64,000 bases of DNA from Ensifer adhaerens (GCF_001270265.1 NZ_LGAP01000027.1:1-64000), one strand, 5' to 3'; positions 42,623 to 52,330 are shown, counted from the stretch's first letter. The notes: generated by a model not told the origin, from the letters alone. Numbers and translations: made by a program.

Positions 42623-44947
42623 CTACTCATCGAACTTCGGAAGCTCGAAAGCGGTCACTTTCGGGGGCGACTCGAGATAGGATTCGACCTCGACGAGGCA
42701 TGACTGAGCAACCGTCGCCTGGGAGAGTTTCGACGCACCCACGTCAATTGTGAGGACGTTCGGATTGCCGTGTTTCTCAAGACTGTTTGTCGCCGTCCAA
42801 TCCTGTGGATCGAACCACGCCCCCGTCGCGATGATGGCGACGCCCGGAACGACATCTTCGGTAATCTTCGCTGCCGCGAGGCAGGCACCGCGTTCGTTGA
42901 ACACGCGAACGATATCGCCCTCCCGGATCCCGCGAGCTTCGGCGTCGGCAAGATTCAGCAGGATAGGCTCCCTGCTGTCGACCTTACCCGCACGGCTGTG
43001 GGGAGAGTGGTCCAGTTGGCTATGGAGGCGTAGCCGAGGCTCCTGGCTGAGCAGGTGCAACGGAAACCTTGTCGCTTTCGGTGAACCCAGCCACTCAACG
43101 GGCTCCATCCAAGTCGCCTGTCCTGGACAATCGTCGTACCCGAAGCCGGCAATCTTCTCAGAATAGAGCTCGATGCGCCGGGATGGGGTCTTAAGCGGGT
43201 GTGCCTCGGGATCCGTCCTGAATCCCTCGAGCATGACGGTGGGCTTGTTGGATGGCGGAAACTCGATACGTCCGAGTTCCCAGAACGTACCGAAGTCAGG
43301 CAGCGGGACCTGGGCTGCAACTCTTTGCCGGAAGTCCTCGTACATGTGCTCCAGCCAATTTTCCGCGGTTCGTCCTTCCGAGAACTCACGGCCCATGCCC
43401 ATCTTGTCGGCGATGCCACAGAAGATCTCGAAGTCGCTTTTAGCGAGCCCGACCGGGTCCGTCACTTTACGCATCGCGACTAGATGTCCCTCTCGTGAGG
43501 CGAATCCGATGTCGTTGCGCTCCAAGGAGGTGCTGGTAGGCAATACGATGTCTGCCGCTTTAGCGGTGCTTGTCCAATACTGCTCCTGGATGATTATCGT
43601 CTCGGGGCGTTGCCAGGCGGAAATGAAACGATTGAGATCCTGGTGATGATGGAAGGGGTTCCCGCCCGCCCAATAGATAAGCCTGATGTCAGGGTATGTG
43701 TAGGTGCCTCCATCGTACTCGAATTGCGCGCCGGGGTTCAACAGCATGTCCGCAATCCGCGCGACTGGTATGAACTCGTCGACGAGGTTCTTTCCCTGGG
43801 AAAGTCTTGGTCCTGAAACCCTCAACTCGCTGGAGCCGACCGAGTTCAGGGTACCATATCCGATGCCGAATCCGCCTCCCGGCGTCCCTATCTGCCCGAG
43901 GTGCGACGCCAGGGTGACCAATGCCCAATAGGATTGCTCTCCGTGGCTCTGGCGTTGGAGCGACCAGGAGGCGTTGATCATCGTTTTCGACCTGGCCATC
44001 TCGCGCGCCAGTTCGACAATTCTCGGTGCCGGCACCCCGGTGATCATCGATGCCCAGTCCGGTGTCTTGGGGACCCCATCGTTTTCGCCGAAGACATATG
44101 CCCTCACCTCGTCGCCACCCGTGCAATAGCGCGTCAGGAAGCCGGTATCGTGCAGGCCTTCGGATAGGAGGACATGCATCAATCCGAGCATCAAAGCTAC
44201 GTCAGTGTTCGGGCGGACCTGAATCCACTCCGAGGAACCGTCGATGTCTTGGCGAAGCGGCGATATGTTCACGAAGCGCACGCCGCTCGACCTCATGAGA
44301 TCGAGCGATTCGCGGACGCGATGACGGCTGGGACCTCCGGCGGTCATCTGCGTGTTGCGCAGGGGAATACCGCCAAACGCCACGAACAGTTGCGTGTGGC
44401 CGGCGAGCGTATTCCAATCGGTGTGCTGCTCGAGCAATTGCTCCATTGGTGCAACCACGTGCGGCATGATCACCGAGCCGGCGCCGAAACTATAGGAGTC
44501 GCGACCACGGACATAACCGCCGATCGTATTGAGGAAACGGTGGATCTGGCTTTGTGCGTGGTGGAACCGACCGGCGCTGCCCCAGCCATAGGATCCGCCG
44601 AAGATCCCCCGGTTTCCATTTTCGCGTTTCACCCGGGAGAGCTCACCCGCCACAAGTTCAAACGCCTCGTCCCAAGGGACCTCGACGAATCTGTCGCTTC
44701 CGCGTCGCTCGCGGTGTGCGCCCGCCCCTTCCCGGAGCCAGCTTTCCCGGAACGCCGGTCGGCGAACGCGGAGCGATTGAACCTCTTCCGACAGCAAGTC
44801 GAGCCCGATCGGGCTTGGATTGCCGTCGCCTTCCCAAGGCTGGAGACTAGCGTTGCCCGCGGCGTCCCGCGCAACCCGATGCAAGCCCCAGTGGCCGAGC
44901 GCGAACTCGGACGCAGATGCGTCCGAGGAATGTTTGTCGTGAGCCAT
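42623..44947 (-). CDS. Molybdopterin sulfoxide/N-oxide reductase, cytoplasmic BisC-type
   Basis: A DMSO-reductase-family bis-MGD molybdoenzyme (774 aa). The N-terminal ALGHWGLHRVARDAAG and EVPWDEAFELVAGELSRVK are typical, and the molybdenum ligand is expected in the IFGGSYGWGSAGRFHHAQSQ loop, where the group carries serine. Further motifs: AGGNPFHHHQDLNRFISAW, TSTAKAADIVLPTSTSLERND, and HLLSQEPRLRLHSQLDHSP. No Tat signal or N-terminal iron-sulfur cysteines are present, so it resembles cytoplasmic BisC (biotin/methionine sulfoxide) rather than periplasmic TorA. The ATG at 44947 is 14 bp after the RbsC-like permease stop. It is the last gene of the TorT-like importer operon, implying that the imported compound is an S- or N-oxide. 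Confidence 0.88.
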   Translation of the reverse strand: MAHDKHSSDASASEFALGHWGLHRVARDAAGNASLQPWEGDGNPSPIGLDLLSEEVQSLRVRRPAFRESWLREGAGAHRERRGSDRFVEVPWDEAFELVAGELSRVKRENGNRGIFGGSYGWGSAGRFHHAQSQIHRFLNTIGGYVRGRDSYSFGAGSVIMPHVVAPMEQLLEQHTDWNTLAGHTQLFVAFGGIPLRNTQMTAGGPSRHRVRESLDLMRSSGVRFVNISPLRQDIDGSSEWIQVRPNTDVALMLGLMHVLLSEGLHDTGFLTRYCTGGDEVRAYVFGENDGVPKTPDWASMITGVPAPRIVELAREMARSKTMINASWSLQRQSHGEQSYWALVTLASHLGQIGTPGGGFGIGYGTLNSVGSSELRVSGPRLSQGKNLVDEFIPVARIADMLLNPGAQFEYDGGTYTYPDIRLIYWAGGNPFHHHQDLNRFISAWQRPETIIIQEQYWTSTAKAADIVLPTSTSLERNDIGFASREGHLVAMRKVTDPVGLAKSDFEIFCGIADKMGMGREFSEGRTAENWLEHMYEDFRQRVAAQVPLPDFGTFWELGRIEFPPSNKPTVMLEGFRTDPEAHPLKTPSRRIELYSEKIAGFGYDDCPGQATWMEPVEWLGSPKATRFPLHLLSQEPRLRLHSQLDHSPHSRAGKVDSREPILLNLADAEARGIREGDIVRVFNERGACLAAAKITEDVVPGVAIIATGAWFDPQDWTATNSLEKHGNPNVLTIDVGASKLSQATVAQSCLVEVESYLESPPKVTAFELPKFDE

Positions 44948-44961
44948 AACCTGTCTCGTAC

Positions 44962-46044
44962 CTATGCGGCTTGGGGCGCTGCTACCTGCCGCAGCCTTAC
45001 ACGCGTGCGCAGCTTGTCTACGATGATCGCGAGGACCAAGAGGCCTCCAAGCAGGATATCCTGCACGTAGCTTTGGACCCTGATAAGATCCATGCCGTTG
45101 CTCAGGAGGACGATGAAAAGCGCGCCCATAACCGCGCCGGACACCCGCCCTTCGCCGCCGGAGAGCGCTATGCCCCCAATCACGCATGCAATGATCGACT
45201 GCATCGGAAACTCGACTCCGACGTTCGCTTCCCCGGTCGACATTCTCGCGGTCAACAGGAGCCCCACAAGACCAGCGAGCACGCTGCCGGAAATGCACAT
45301 GCACAACAGCGTGCGCCTGACGTTCACGCCAGATTGGAAGGCGGCGCGCTCATTGCCCCCAACCGCAAAGGCATGCCTGCCTATCTTGGTCCAATTCAGC
45401 AACACGTAGGCCGCGCCCACGACAATCCCGAAGACGATCGCAGGAAATGGAACGCCGAATACTGCGTATTCGCCGAAGTACCTCGAGAACTCGGGGGGAA
45501 GACCGTAAACGGGCACCCCTCCCGTAACCAACAACGCGACGCCGACCGCTGCGGAAGCCATGCCCAGGGTCACCATGAACGAGGATACTTTCACTACAGC
45601 GATCAGCACCCCGTTGACGATGCCAATGAAGAGAGAGACCCCAAGCGCCGCCAAACATCCAAGCGCGATCGAAGTCGCCGGATCGCCGCCAGCCGTAGCG
45701 GCCATCACCAAGGCACAACCGATCGATGAAAGCGCCACCGTTGCGCCGTTCGAAAGATCGTAATTGGCGGTTACCAGATAGAGCATCTGTGCGACGACGA
45801 TGATCCCCAGATAGCTGACCTGCCGCGTGACGTTCATCACGTTGGCGTAAGACAGGAATCGCGGCTCAATGATCGCGAACGTCAAGATGAGAGCTACCAG
45901 AAGAAGCGGAAGGATGCCGTAGTTGATGAACTGCCGACGGAAGAATGTGGAGAAATCACTGCCGGCTTGCTGAGAATGACTGGTTGCGTGATGGATTGGC
46001 TGGCCGTGCGGAAGCGCTACGACCTTTGCGGTGTGTTCTGTCAT
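44962..46044 (-). CDS. ABC importer permease (RbsC/branched sugar type)
   Basis: An integral membrane permease (360 aa) of the ribose-type CUT2 family. It has about 8-10 hydrophobic segments, for example GILPLLLVALILTFAII, ISYLG-like IIVVAQMLYLVTANYDLSNGA, SSFMVTLGMASAAVGVALL, and the signature loop VGGNERAAFQSGVNVRRTLLCM. GIALSGGEGRVSGAVMGALFI follows near the C-terminus. The N-terminal 35 residues are polar and His-rich (HGQPIHHATSHSQQ). Its start overlaps the stop of the ATPase gene by 4 bp. The partner binding protein is TorT-like, so the cargo is probably not a sugar. Confidence 0.9.
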   Translation of the reverse strand: MTEHTAKVVALPHGQPIHHATSHSQQAGSDFSTFFRRQFINYGILPLLLVALILTFAIIEPRFLSYANVMNVTRQVSYLGIIVVAQMLYLVTANYDLSNGATVALSSIGCALVMAATAGGDPATSIALGCLAALGVSLFIGIVNGVLIAVVKVSSFMVTLGMASAAVGVALLVTGGVPVYGLPPEFSRYFGEYAVFGVPFPAIVFGIVVGAAYVLLNWTKIGRHAFAVGGNERAAFQSGVNVRRTLLCMCISGSVLAGLVGLLLTARMSTGEANVGVEFPMQSIIACVIGGIALSGGEGRVSGAVMGALFIVLLSNGMDLIRVQSYVQDILLGGLLVLAIIVDKLRTRVRLRQVAAPQAA

Positions 46045-47540
46045 ATTACGGCCCTCGTCGGCTCGTGGAAAAAGAAGGGAAGCAGCGTCTTCTCGCTGAG
46101 TTCTTCGCCGGAGAACTCACCGACGATTTGACCATGTGCGACGACATACGCCCTGTGTGAGAGGTTGACGATTTCCGGCAGGTCCGAGGAGATGACGAGC
46201 ACTGCGGCTCCGCTCTCGGCCAGCTTCATGATCGCGTCGTAGATTTCCGCGCGTGCACCGACGTCGACTCCTGCGGTCGGTTCGTCAAACACGTGAACCG
46301 CATACGACCGGGTGAACCCGCGCCCCAACACGATCTTCTGCTGATTGCCGCCGGAAAATGTCGTCGGCAGCGCGTCCGGGTTGGCCGGCCTCAAATGAAG
46401 CTTGGCAAGGATGTCACTCGCCGCTTTCTTCTCGCTTGCGCGATTGAGGAAACCCCAATTCTGCCATTCGTCCAGCGATGAGAGTGTCACGTTCTCTCGT
46501 GCGGATCTCACACCTATGAGACCATCCCTCTTGCGGTCGCCCGGATAGTAAATGATACCGCGCTTGAGCCGTTTTTCAGGCGACGCCGGGCCGACGTCGC
46601 TGCCGTCGATCAAAATCTCGCCGGATTGTGTCTTGGAAAGACCGAAGCACAGTTTTCCGACTTCGCCCTTTCCGGACCCGACAAGACCCGTCAGGCCAAC
46701 GATCTCGCCCCGCTTTACGTGAAATGTGATGTCTTCGATGGAACCTCCCGAGACTCCCCGAAACTCCAGCCCACCATCTCTGGGCCTGTGAGGAACTTCG
46801 GGGAAAATCGCATCCACGCGTCGTCCCGTCATGAGTTCGACAAGTTCTCGGTCGCTCACGTCGGCGACGCGGGTAGTGCGGACCAGCGCGCCGTCCCGAA
46901 GTATCGAAACCTCGTCGCCGATCCTTCTGATTTCACCCATCCGGTGAGTGATGTAGATCATCGCGATTCCGTCTGCACGGAGCCGTTCAAGGATCGCGAA
47001 GAGACGCTCCGTCTCCTCTTCCGTCAGTGTCGCCGTAGGTTCATCCAAGATCAGCAGGCGCGCCGAGCCCTGAAGGGCACGCGCGATTTCCACGACCTGC
47101 TGGTCCGCGCGGCTCAAATCGCTGGCCAGCGCCGAGACCGAGATTCTGGAGCCGATTCGCTCGAGTGCTTCGACAGCGATCGCGGTTTGACGTCGCCGCT
47201 GAAGAAACCCTCGTTTCAGCGGCTCTCTCCCCAATGTCAGGTTTTCGCAAACCGTAAGCTGGGGAATGAGGGCCGGGTCCTGGAAGACTGTGGATACCCC
47301 GAGTTCGCGTGCTTCACGCGGGCTCGAAATCGTTGTTGCTTCGCCTCCAATGAGGATCTGTCCCTTGTCCGGCTGGTGCACGCCCGAAAGAAGGCCGATC
47401 AAAGTGGACTTTCCCGCGCCGTTTTCGCCAAACAGGACGTGGACCGATCCTGGTTTGAAGTCGATGCTCACATCTCTGAGGGCGGGGGAAGCCTGGAAGC
47501 TTTTCCAGACCCCCCGCGTTGCTGCTACTGGCAGAGTCAA
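46041..47540 (-). CDS. ABC importer ATPase with two nucleotide domains (RbsA-like)
   Basis: A duplicated ATPase (499 aa) of the ribose-type importer group. The first half has Walker A FGENGAGKSTLIGLL, signature-like ASDLSRADQQVVEIARAL and Walker B LLILDEPTATLTEEE. The second half has GLVGSGKGEVGKLCFG in place of a perfect P-loop, signature FSGGNQQKIVLGRGF and Walker-B-like VHVFDEPTAGVDVGARAE. The altered second Walker A is common in RbsA proteins. It lies between the binding protein (15 bp upstream) and the permease (overlap of 4 bp). Confidence 0.92.
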   Translation of the reverse strand: MTLPVAATRGVWKSFQASPALRDVSIDFKPGSVHVLFGENGAGKSTLIGLLSGVHQPDKGQILIGGEATTISSPREARELGVSTVFQDPALIPQLTVCENLTLGREPLKRGFLQRRRQTAIAVEALERIGSRISVSALASDLSRADQQVVEIARALQGSARLLILDEPTATLTEEETERLFAILERLRADGIAMIYITHRMGEIRRIGDEVSILRDGALVRTTRVADVSDRELVELMTGRRVDAIFPEVPHRPRDGGLEFRGVSGGSIEDITFHVKRGEIVGLTGLVGSGKGEVGKLCFGLSKTQSGEILIDGSDVGPASPEKRLKRGIIYYPGDRKRDGLIGVRSARENVTLSSLDEWQNWGFLNRASEKKAASDILAKLHLRPANPDALPTTFSGGNQQKIVLGRGFTRSYAVHVFDEPTAGVDVGARAEIYDAIMKLAESGAAVLVISSDLPEIVNLSHRAYVVAHGQIVGEFSGEELSEKTLLPFFFHEPTRAVI

Positions 47541-47555
47541 AGCGGATCACCTCCC

Positions 47556-48746
47556 TCAGTTTACACTGAAGACCGGGCGGAAGCCCTCGGGCGGAAGGTT
47601 GAGTTCTTTGGACATCGTGTCGACGTTGTTGAACTTCTCGCCTGCCGCCGGGCCGCAGATCACGTTTGCCGTCATGCTGACGTACTTGCCGCCGTTGAAA
47701 GGTTTGCCTTCCAGCGCGCGGACAGCCATGTCGATGGCGATGCGGGACAAGATCATTTCGTTGCCGGCACTGGCGCAGGTAGCCTTGCCTGCCCTGAGCT
47801 GCTCGTAAAGACCGGGGGTCATGTAATAGGACGCGGTTTTGACCTTATCCGAAAGGCCGTTTTGCGCGAGCGGGCTCACGGCGGCTTCAGCCGTAACCGC
47901 GCTTCCAAGGATGTAGTTCATTTCGGGATAGGCATTGATTGCGTTCTCGACGAGCGCGAGCTGCGCGTCCTTGCCGGTATCGCCGTAAAGCTTCGTCAAG
48001 ACCTCGATCTTTTCCCCGGCTTCGTCCGAGAAGCAGGTCATAAGTTTCTCAAGCAAAGCTTGGCCGGATGGGCCTGGCAACCAGACAGCCTTGACCGGCT
48101 CGCCTGCTTCTTTGAGGTATTTGCCCAGGAATTTGCCGATCGTGCAGTGGTCGAACAACGCACGGCCGGTGACCGCCGGAGTGGCGAGGCTGTTGACCAG
48201 GTCGATGACGACGGTGCCGTCGTTCTTGATGCGCTCGACAATCGGTGAAAGCGCCTCGCTGCTCACGGCGCTTACGATTACCGCATCCGCGCCCGCAGCC
48301 ACGCAGTTGTTCAATTGATTGATCTGCTTCGAGATTTCCGTGTAGCCGCCCGCTTCGTAAATCTGAAGCGAGACCCCAGTTCGTTTGGCTTCGGCGACGA
48401 ACCCGGCATCCTGACCCACCCAGTACGGATCCTTGAGATGCGGGATTACCGCGCAAACGTTCCACTTTCCTTTAATCTCATTAGCCGGAAGCGGAGTGTA
48501 GACCGACGGAGTACGAGATCCATCGCAGCCAGGCGTTTCGCAATCCACGACGACCACCGGCACAGCCCAGTCGTCGGCAGTAACTGCCTGTTTCAACGCT
48601 TCGGCGCTGTTTTTGGCAGGGTCCGAAAAAATGCCGTTCGCCTCGTCTACGATCGGCGTTGGGGCAGGCTGCTCCGCGAAGGCCGCGGAGCCGACCGCCA
48701 GAGCCGTCGCGCAACAAAACGACGCGATTAGTTTGGATAGGTTCAT
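47556..48746 (-). CDS. Periplasmic TorT-like binding protein of an ABC importer
   Basis: A 396-aa periplasmic binding protein with signal peptide MNLSKLIASFCCATALAVGSAAFA. The mature part matches TorT, the trimethylamine-N-oxide sensing protein: KWNVCAVIPHLKDPYWVGQD, SLQIYEAGGYTEISKQINQL, NCVAAGADAVIVSAVSSEA, and ELNLPPEGFRP at the end. TorT normally partners the TorS sensor kinase, but here the gene heads an operon with an RbsA-like ATPase, an RbsC-like permease and a BisC-type reductase. A transport role for an N-oxide or S-oxide is therefore likely. Operator pair K lies about 130-160 bp upstream, between it and the divergent TetR gene. Confidence 0.87.
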   Translation of the reverse strand: MNLSKLIASFCCATALAVGSAAFAEQPAPTPIVDEANGIFSDPAKNSAEALKQAVTADDWAVPVVVVDCETPGCDGSRTPSVYTPLPANEIKGKWNVCAVIPHLKDPYWVGQDAGFVAEAKRTGVSLQIYEAGGYTEISKQINQLNNCVAAGADAVIVSAVSSEALSPIVERIKNDGTVVIDLVNSLATPAVTGRALFDHCTIGKFLGKYLKEAGEPVKAVWLPGPSGQALLEKLMTCFSDEAGEKIEVLTKLYGDTGKDAQLALVENAINAYPEMNYILGSAVTAEAAVSPLAQNGLSDKVKTASYYMTPGLYEQLRAGKATCASAGNEMILSRIAIDMAVRALEGKPFNGGKYVSMTANVICGPAAGEKFNNVDTMSKELNLPPEGFRPVFSVN

Positions 48747-48873
48747 TTGTAGTTCCCCTGTTTTTCAACTCGCTAGATGTTTGTCCGCGATCCGACGCGC
48801 CGCTTCGATCTTCAAAGCGACCGAAGCCACGTTTGAAGTCGTTAACGCCCCTACGGGCCGCGGTTTTCCGAGA

Positions 48874-48906
48874 TACTCCTCCGGTCGGTATTTATACCGC
48901 CAAGTA
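48874..48906. promoter_or_regulatory. Island operator pair K (TorT-like operon / second TetR gene)
   Basis: TACTCCTCCGGT at 48874 (good left half) and TACCGCCAAGTA at 48895-48906 (full consensus) start 21 bp apart in the 292-bp divergent spacer. Confidence 0.7.
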
Positions 48907-49038
48907 CGTAGAGTGACATGGACGATTGTCTCAGTCAATTGCCCATGTCCTTTTTACGTCAAATTTGTTACCTTGCTTCGATGCGGTCGATGCCGATACC
49001 TTTCGGCCAACCGCCCGGTACGAACAGGGGAATGTTCA

Positions 49039-49641
49039 GTGCGAATTCCATCAGCGCTTCGGCGCGAACAACTCGTCGACGCCACGATCCAGGTTATGCG
49101 CGAGAACGGTATGCAATCGGTCACCATGCGTGAGGTGGCCAAACGCGCAAATGCGTCACTCGCGGCGGTTCACTACTGCTTCAAGGACAAAGACGACCTA
49201 GTCCACGCCGCTGTTGAACGGTGGCTGAAGGAGATGGTGCCTGATTCCATGCGTTTCCAGACGGGCGGCGGAATGCGAGCAACCGTTCGGAGCATGCTGC
49301 AGGCCTGGTGGGATGCGATCGAGGAAGTACCGCAAAATGCCCAAGCTCAGTTCGAGCTGTTTCTCTGGGCCGTGCGCAACAGCGACCGCATCCGGAGCGT
49401 AATGTACCCGCTCTACTTGACCGAAATTGTTTCCGTCTTGAAGCAGGCGCAGGACGCTTCGGGCGAGTCCTGCGATTGGGACCTCATGACGATCGCCCAA
49501 TCATTGCTCGTTATCGTCGACGGTTGCAGCTTCCAGTATTTTTCCGATCCTGAGTCGAAGAGTGCCAAGGAGCTGAGCTTCGAGATGGCGGAAGCCGTGT
49601 TCAGCCGGGCGAAGGTCTCGCAGATAAAGCGGGCCAGCTAG
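49039..49641 (+). CDS. TetR-family regulator (second)
   Basis: A 200-aa TetR-type regulator. The DNA-binding part (residues 8-55) reads LRREQLVDATIQVMRENGMQ, then VTMREVAKRANASLAAVHYCFKDKDDLV. The ligand domain includes MLQAWWDAIEEVPQNAQAQFELFLWAV. The GTG at 49039, with AGGGG eight bases upstream, matches the family start; the track of open frame before it overlaps the TorT-like gene and the promoter. It is divergent from the TorT-like operon and probably controls that operon locally, or shares operator K with the TetR at 28434. Its stop overlaps the convergent FAD oxidoreductase gene by 4 bp. Confidence 0.87.
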   Translation: MRIPSALRREQLVDATIQVMRENGMQSVTMREVAKRANASLAAVHYCFKDKDDLVHAAVERWLKEMVPDSMRFQTGGGMRATVRSMLQAWWDAIEEVPQNAQAQFELFLWAVRNSDRIRSVMYPLYLTEIVSVLKQAQDASGESCDWDLMTIAQSLLVIVDGCSFQYFSDPESKSAKELSFEMAEAVFSRAKVSQIKRAS

Positions 49642-51086
49642 TAGATTAGGTTGTCGGGCGGAGCGGCCGAGAGCTGTCGAACGACTTTCCCTGGGTTCAT
49701 GTGGCCTTCCGGGTCCAACGCGTGCTTCAGCTTTTTCATCACCGCGATCTTGCCGGGGTCCCCGTATTTCTCGAGCAAATCGAGCTTCACCCGCCCGATG
49801 CCATATTCCGCGCTGAAAGAGCCGCCCATGTCGGCAGCCAAGCTGTAGATCAGCGGCGAGACAATAGTCTCAAACGAAGACTTGAATTCAGACGGAACGG
49901 CCTCTGCCGGAGGAACGACGTTGAAGTGCACATTTCCATCACCGACATGCCCGTAGATCGAGAGAATGGCGCTGGGGCGATGCGATCTTACGATCTGCGA
50001 GGCTTGCTCAATGAACGAAGCGAGTCTCGAAGTCCGAACCGAAACGTCGTGTTTAACCGAGCCCCCATTCAGCACTTCGGCCTCCGGGATGTTCTCCCGC
50101 AGATGCCAGAAGTGACTCCTGTGTTCCTCATTAGCCGCGATCGCACCGTCGATGACCAGACCATCGGTCATCGCTTCCTCCAGAAGCGCCTCAACGGCCC
50201 CTTGAATATCGAGCAGATGTGAAGAGGTTGCCGCTTCAAGCAAGACATAATGTTCGCTTGCCTGCTCCAGCGGATGCCTGAGAGCGGGGCGCTTCCGCAA
50301 CAGAAGTTCGAGAGAACTATTCGAGACGTATTCGAACGAAGTCACCGCGTCTCCGGTGAACCTCTGGGCGCGATCGAGGAGGGTCGAAAGCTCAGAGATA
50401 TCGCTTATCGCCAAAAAGGCTGTCACCGTGGCCCTGGGTTTTCTGGCCAGCTTCAACGACGCGCCCGTGATGATGCCCAGGGTGCCCTCTGCTCCTATGA
50501 ACAACTGCTTCGTATCGTACCCGGAGTTGTTCTTCCTTAGCGGATTAAGGTCGATCAGGAGCGAGCCGTCGGGAAGGACCACTTCCAACCCGAGGACCAA
50601 GTCCCTCGCCATGCCGTGCTTCACGACCGCTATTCCGCCCGCGTTGGTAGATAGGTTTCCACCGATCTGGCAGGACTGTTGCGATCCGAGGCTCAGCGGA
50701 AGCATCAAATCGCAGTCTGAGGCGGCGTCGTGCAGGTCGCTCAGGATGCATCCTGCATCAACGATCATAGACAAGTTGCCGACGTCTATCTCCCGAACCT
50801 TGTTCAAGCGCTCGAGGCTAACAACGACTTCACCTCCACCTCGATCTGGAGTCGCCGCCGTGCAGTAGCTGGTGTTTCCTCCTTGAGGGACGATCGGTAC
50901 GCCGTGGGCGGTGAGTGTCCGAACGACTTGCTGCACTTCCGCGACAGAACGCGGCCTGAGCACCGCCACAGCACGACCGGCGTAAAGATGACGAAAGTCG
51001 GTCGTGTACTTGCTCACGATATCCTGATCGCGGACGACGACCTCAGGGGGCAGACTTGAGAGGGCGTTCTCAACAGCATTCATCAA
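49638..51086 (-). CDS. FAD-linked 2-hydroxyacid dehydrogenase (GlcD/D2HGDH-like)
   Basis: A vanillyl-alcohol-oxidase-fold flavoprotein (482 aa) that oxidises a D-2-hydroxyacid such as D-lactate, glycolate or D-2-hydroxyglutarate. It shows AVLRPRSVAEVQQVVRTLTAHGVPIVPQGGNTSYC (FAD diphosphate loop), LSLGSQQSCQIGGNLSTNAGGIAVVKHGMARDLVLG, and the C-terminal IYGHVGDGNVHFNV metal/substrate motif with SAEYGIGRVK. No iron-sulfur motif is seen. Reduced members often pass electrons to ETF, which fits the two ETF pairs here. It is the last gene of the GMC-MDR-FAD operon, 48 bp after the MDR stop. Confidence 0.9.
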   Translation of the reverse strand: MMNAVENALSSLPPEVVVRDQDIVSKYTTDFRHLYAGRAVAVLRPRSVAEVQQVVRTLTAHGVPIVPQGGNTSYCTAATPDRGGGEVVVSLERLNKVREIDVGNLSMIVDAGCILSDLHDAASDCDLMLPLSLGSQQSCQIGGNLSTNAGGIAVVKHGMARDLVLGLEVVLPDGSLLIDLNPLRKNNSGYDTKQLFIGAEGTLGIITGASLKLARKPRATVTAFLAISDISELSTLLDRAQRFTGDAVTSFEYVSNSSLELLLRKRPALRHPLEQASEHYVLLEAATSSHLLDIQGAVEALLEEAMTDGLVIDGAIAANEEHRSHFWHLRENIPEAEVLNGGSVKHDVSVRTSRLASFIEQASQIVRSHRPSAILSIYGHVGDGNVHFNVVPPAEAVPSEFKSSFETIVSPLIYSLAADMGGSFSAEYGIGRVKLDLLEKYGDPGKIAVMKKLKHALDPEGHMNPGKVVRQLSAAPPDNLIY

Positions 51087-51134
51087 ATGTATCTCGTGTC
51101 ACAGCGTCAGGATTCGCGAGGGTGTGCCCGTTGC

Positions 51135-52262
51135 TTACGGAACCACGACCAACTTGCCCACATGATTGCGTTTAACAAGTTCGGTCTGCGCCAGCGGCAA
51201 GTCCTTAAGCGAGTATGTTTTTTCGATCAGGGGCTTCAAGCGTCCCGAAGCGACGTGGTTGATGACCGACTTGAAGGTGTCAGGGGTTGGGCAAGTGATC
51301 CCGTACATCTCCAGATCCTTGTAGATGAGGTCCCGGAGATCCATCGGTTGGATGGGGCCTGCGATCGCACCTGCAGTGGAGTATCGTCCGCCGCGGCAAA
51401 GCAATTTGAGACTGTCCGTGAAGAAGGGACCGCCGACGACATCGGCGACGACATGCACCGCCCTTTCCCCCTCGATCGCCTCGATCGCCCCGCGAACATC
51501 CGGGTTCTCCCGTGCTACGAAATGGTGCGCGCCGAGAGCCCTCAATCGTTCCTCTTTCGCAGCTCCGGCGATGGCGATCACCGTTGCGCCCCGTATCAAC
51601 GACAGCTGCACGAGTGCGGTACCCACGCCACCGGCAGCGCCGGTGATAACAACGGTCTCACCCCTGGCGAGCCGTGCACGGACGAGCATTTCTTCCGCAG
51701 TGTCATAAGACGTCGGAAAGGTTGCAAGTTCGGCGTCCGAGAGGCTGGACTCGATGGCGTAGGCATTCTCCGCCGGAACGACCACATACTCCGCAAAGCC
51801 GCCGTCGCGCTCCCCGCCAAGGTAGGCGACCAACTGGGCCCGCTCGGGGAGCGAAAGATCCCTGACCTGCGGGTCCACAATGACACGCTCGCCAATCCTC
51901 ACGCTATCGACCGACCCGCCTACTTGCGCGATCGTCCCAACCACGGCCGCGCCTTGGATACGCGGGAAAACGATCGTCTCCTCCTTCCACGTGCCGCTTG
52001 TCTCGGAATCGGATTTCGAGCCTCCGACGCCTTTCAGTCCCACGTCCTCAGAGAGGCTTTCATTGACGTCGCGGTCATACCACCGGGTGCGGAGATTGAT
52101 GTCGGTGTTGTTCATGCCACATGCACCGACGCGAACTAGAACTTCCCCGGCTGCGGGGTGCGGCACAGGGACGTCATCACGGTACTCGAGCTTATCAATC
52201 CCCCCGAAACCGGTTAGGAGGACAGCGCGCATCTTTTCCGGAACTGATTGTTTGGTGTCCAT
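51135..52262 (-). CDS. Zinc-free MDR (quinone oxidoreductase-like) dehydrogenase
   Basis: A medium-chain dehydrogenase/reductase (375 aa). The N-terminal catalytic domain includes EVLVRVGACGMNNTDINLRTRWY, followed by an unusual polar insertion (residues 73-98, DVNESLSEDVGLKGVGGSKS...). The Rossmann site is VVITGAAGGVGTALVQLSLI, and a substrate/cofactor loop KLLCRGGRYSTAGAIAG follows. The cysteine set for structural zinc is not evident. It likely uses NADPH on a ketone, aldehyde or enone. It is transcribed between the GMC-type and GlcD-type genes, 68 bp after the former. Confidence 0.88.
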   Translation of the reverse strand: MDTKQSVPEKMRAVLLTGFGGIDKLEYRDDVPVPHPAAGEVLVRVGACGMNNTDINLRTRWYDRDVNESLSEDVGLKGVGGSKSDSETSGTWKEETIVFPRIQGAAVVGTIAQVGGSVDSVRIGERVIVDPQVRDLSLPERAQLVAYLGGERDGGFAEYVVVPAENAYAIESSLSDAELATFPTSYDTAEEMLVRARLARGETVVITGAAGGVGTALVQLSLIRGATVIAIAGAAKEERLRALGAHHFVARENPDVRGAIEAIEGERAVHVVADVVGGPFFTDSLKLLCRGGRYSTAGAIAGPIQPMDLRDLIYKDLEMYGITCPTPDTFKSVINHVASGRLKPLIEKTYSLKDLPLAQTELVKRNHVGKLVVVP

Positions 52263-52330
52263 AAATGTCTCCTCAATGACCGGCTAGTTCGGTTGCCTGA
52301 TGATTGGAATATGGGTGGTTCATGACCATC

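Noticed and set aside
46626-48248. 540-codon plus-strand open frame
   Set aside because: Antisense to the RbsA-like and TorT-like genes, both with full motifs; no ribosome site or homology seen.
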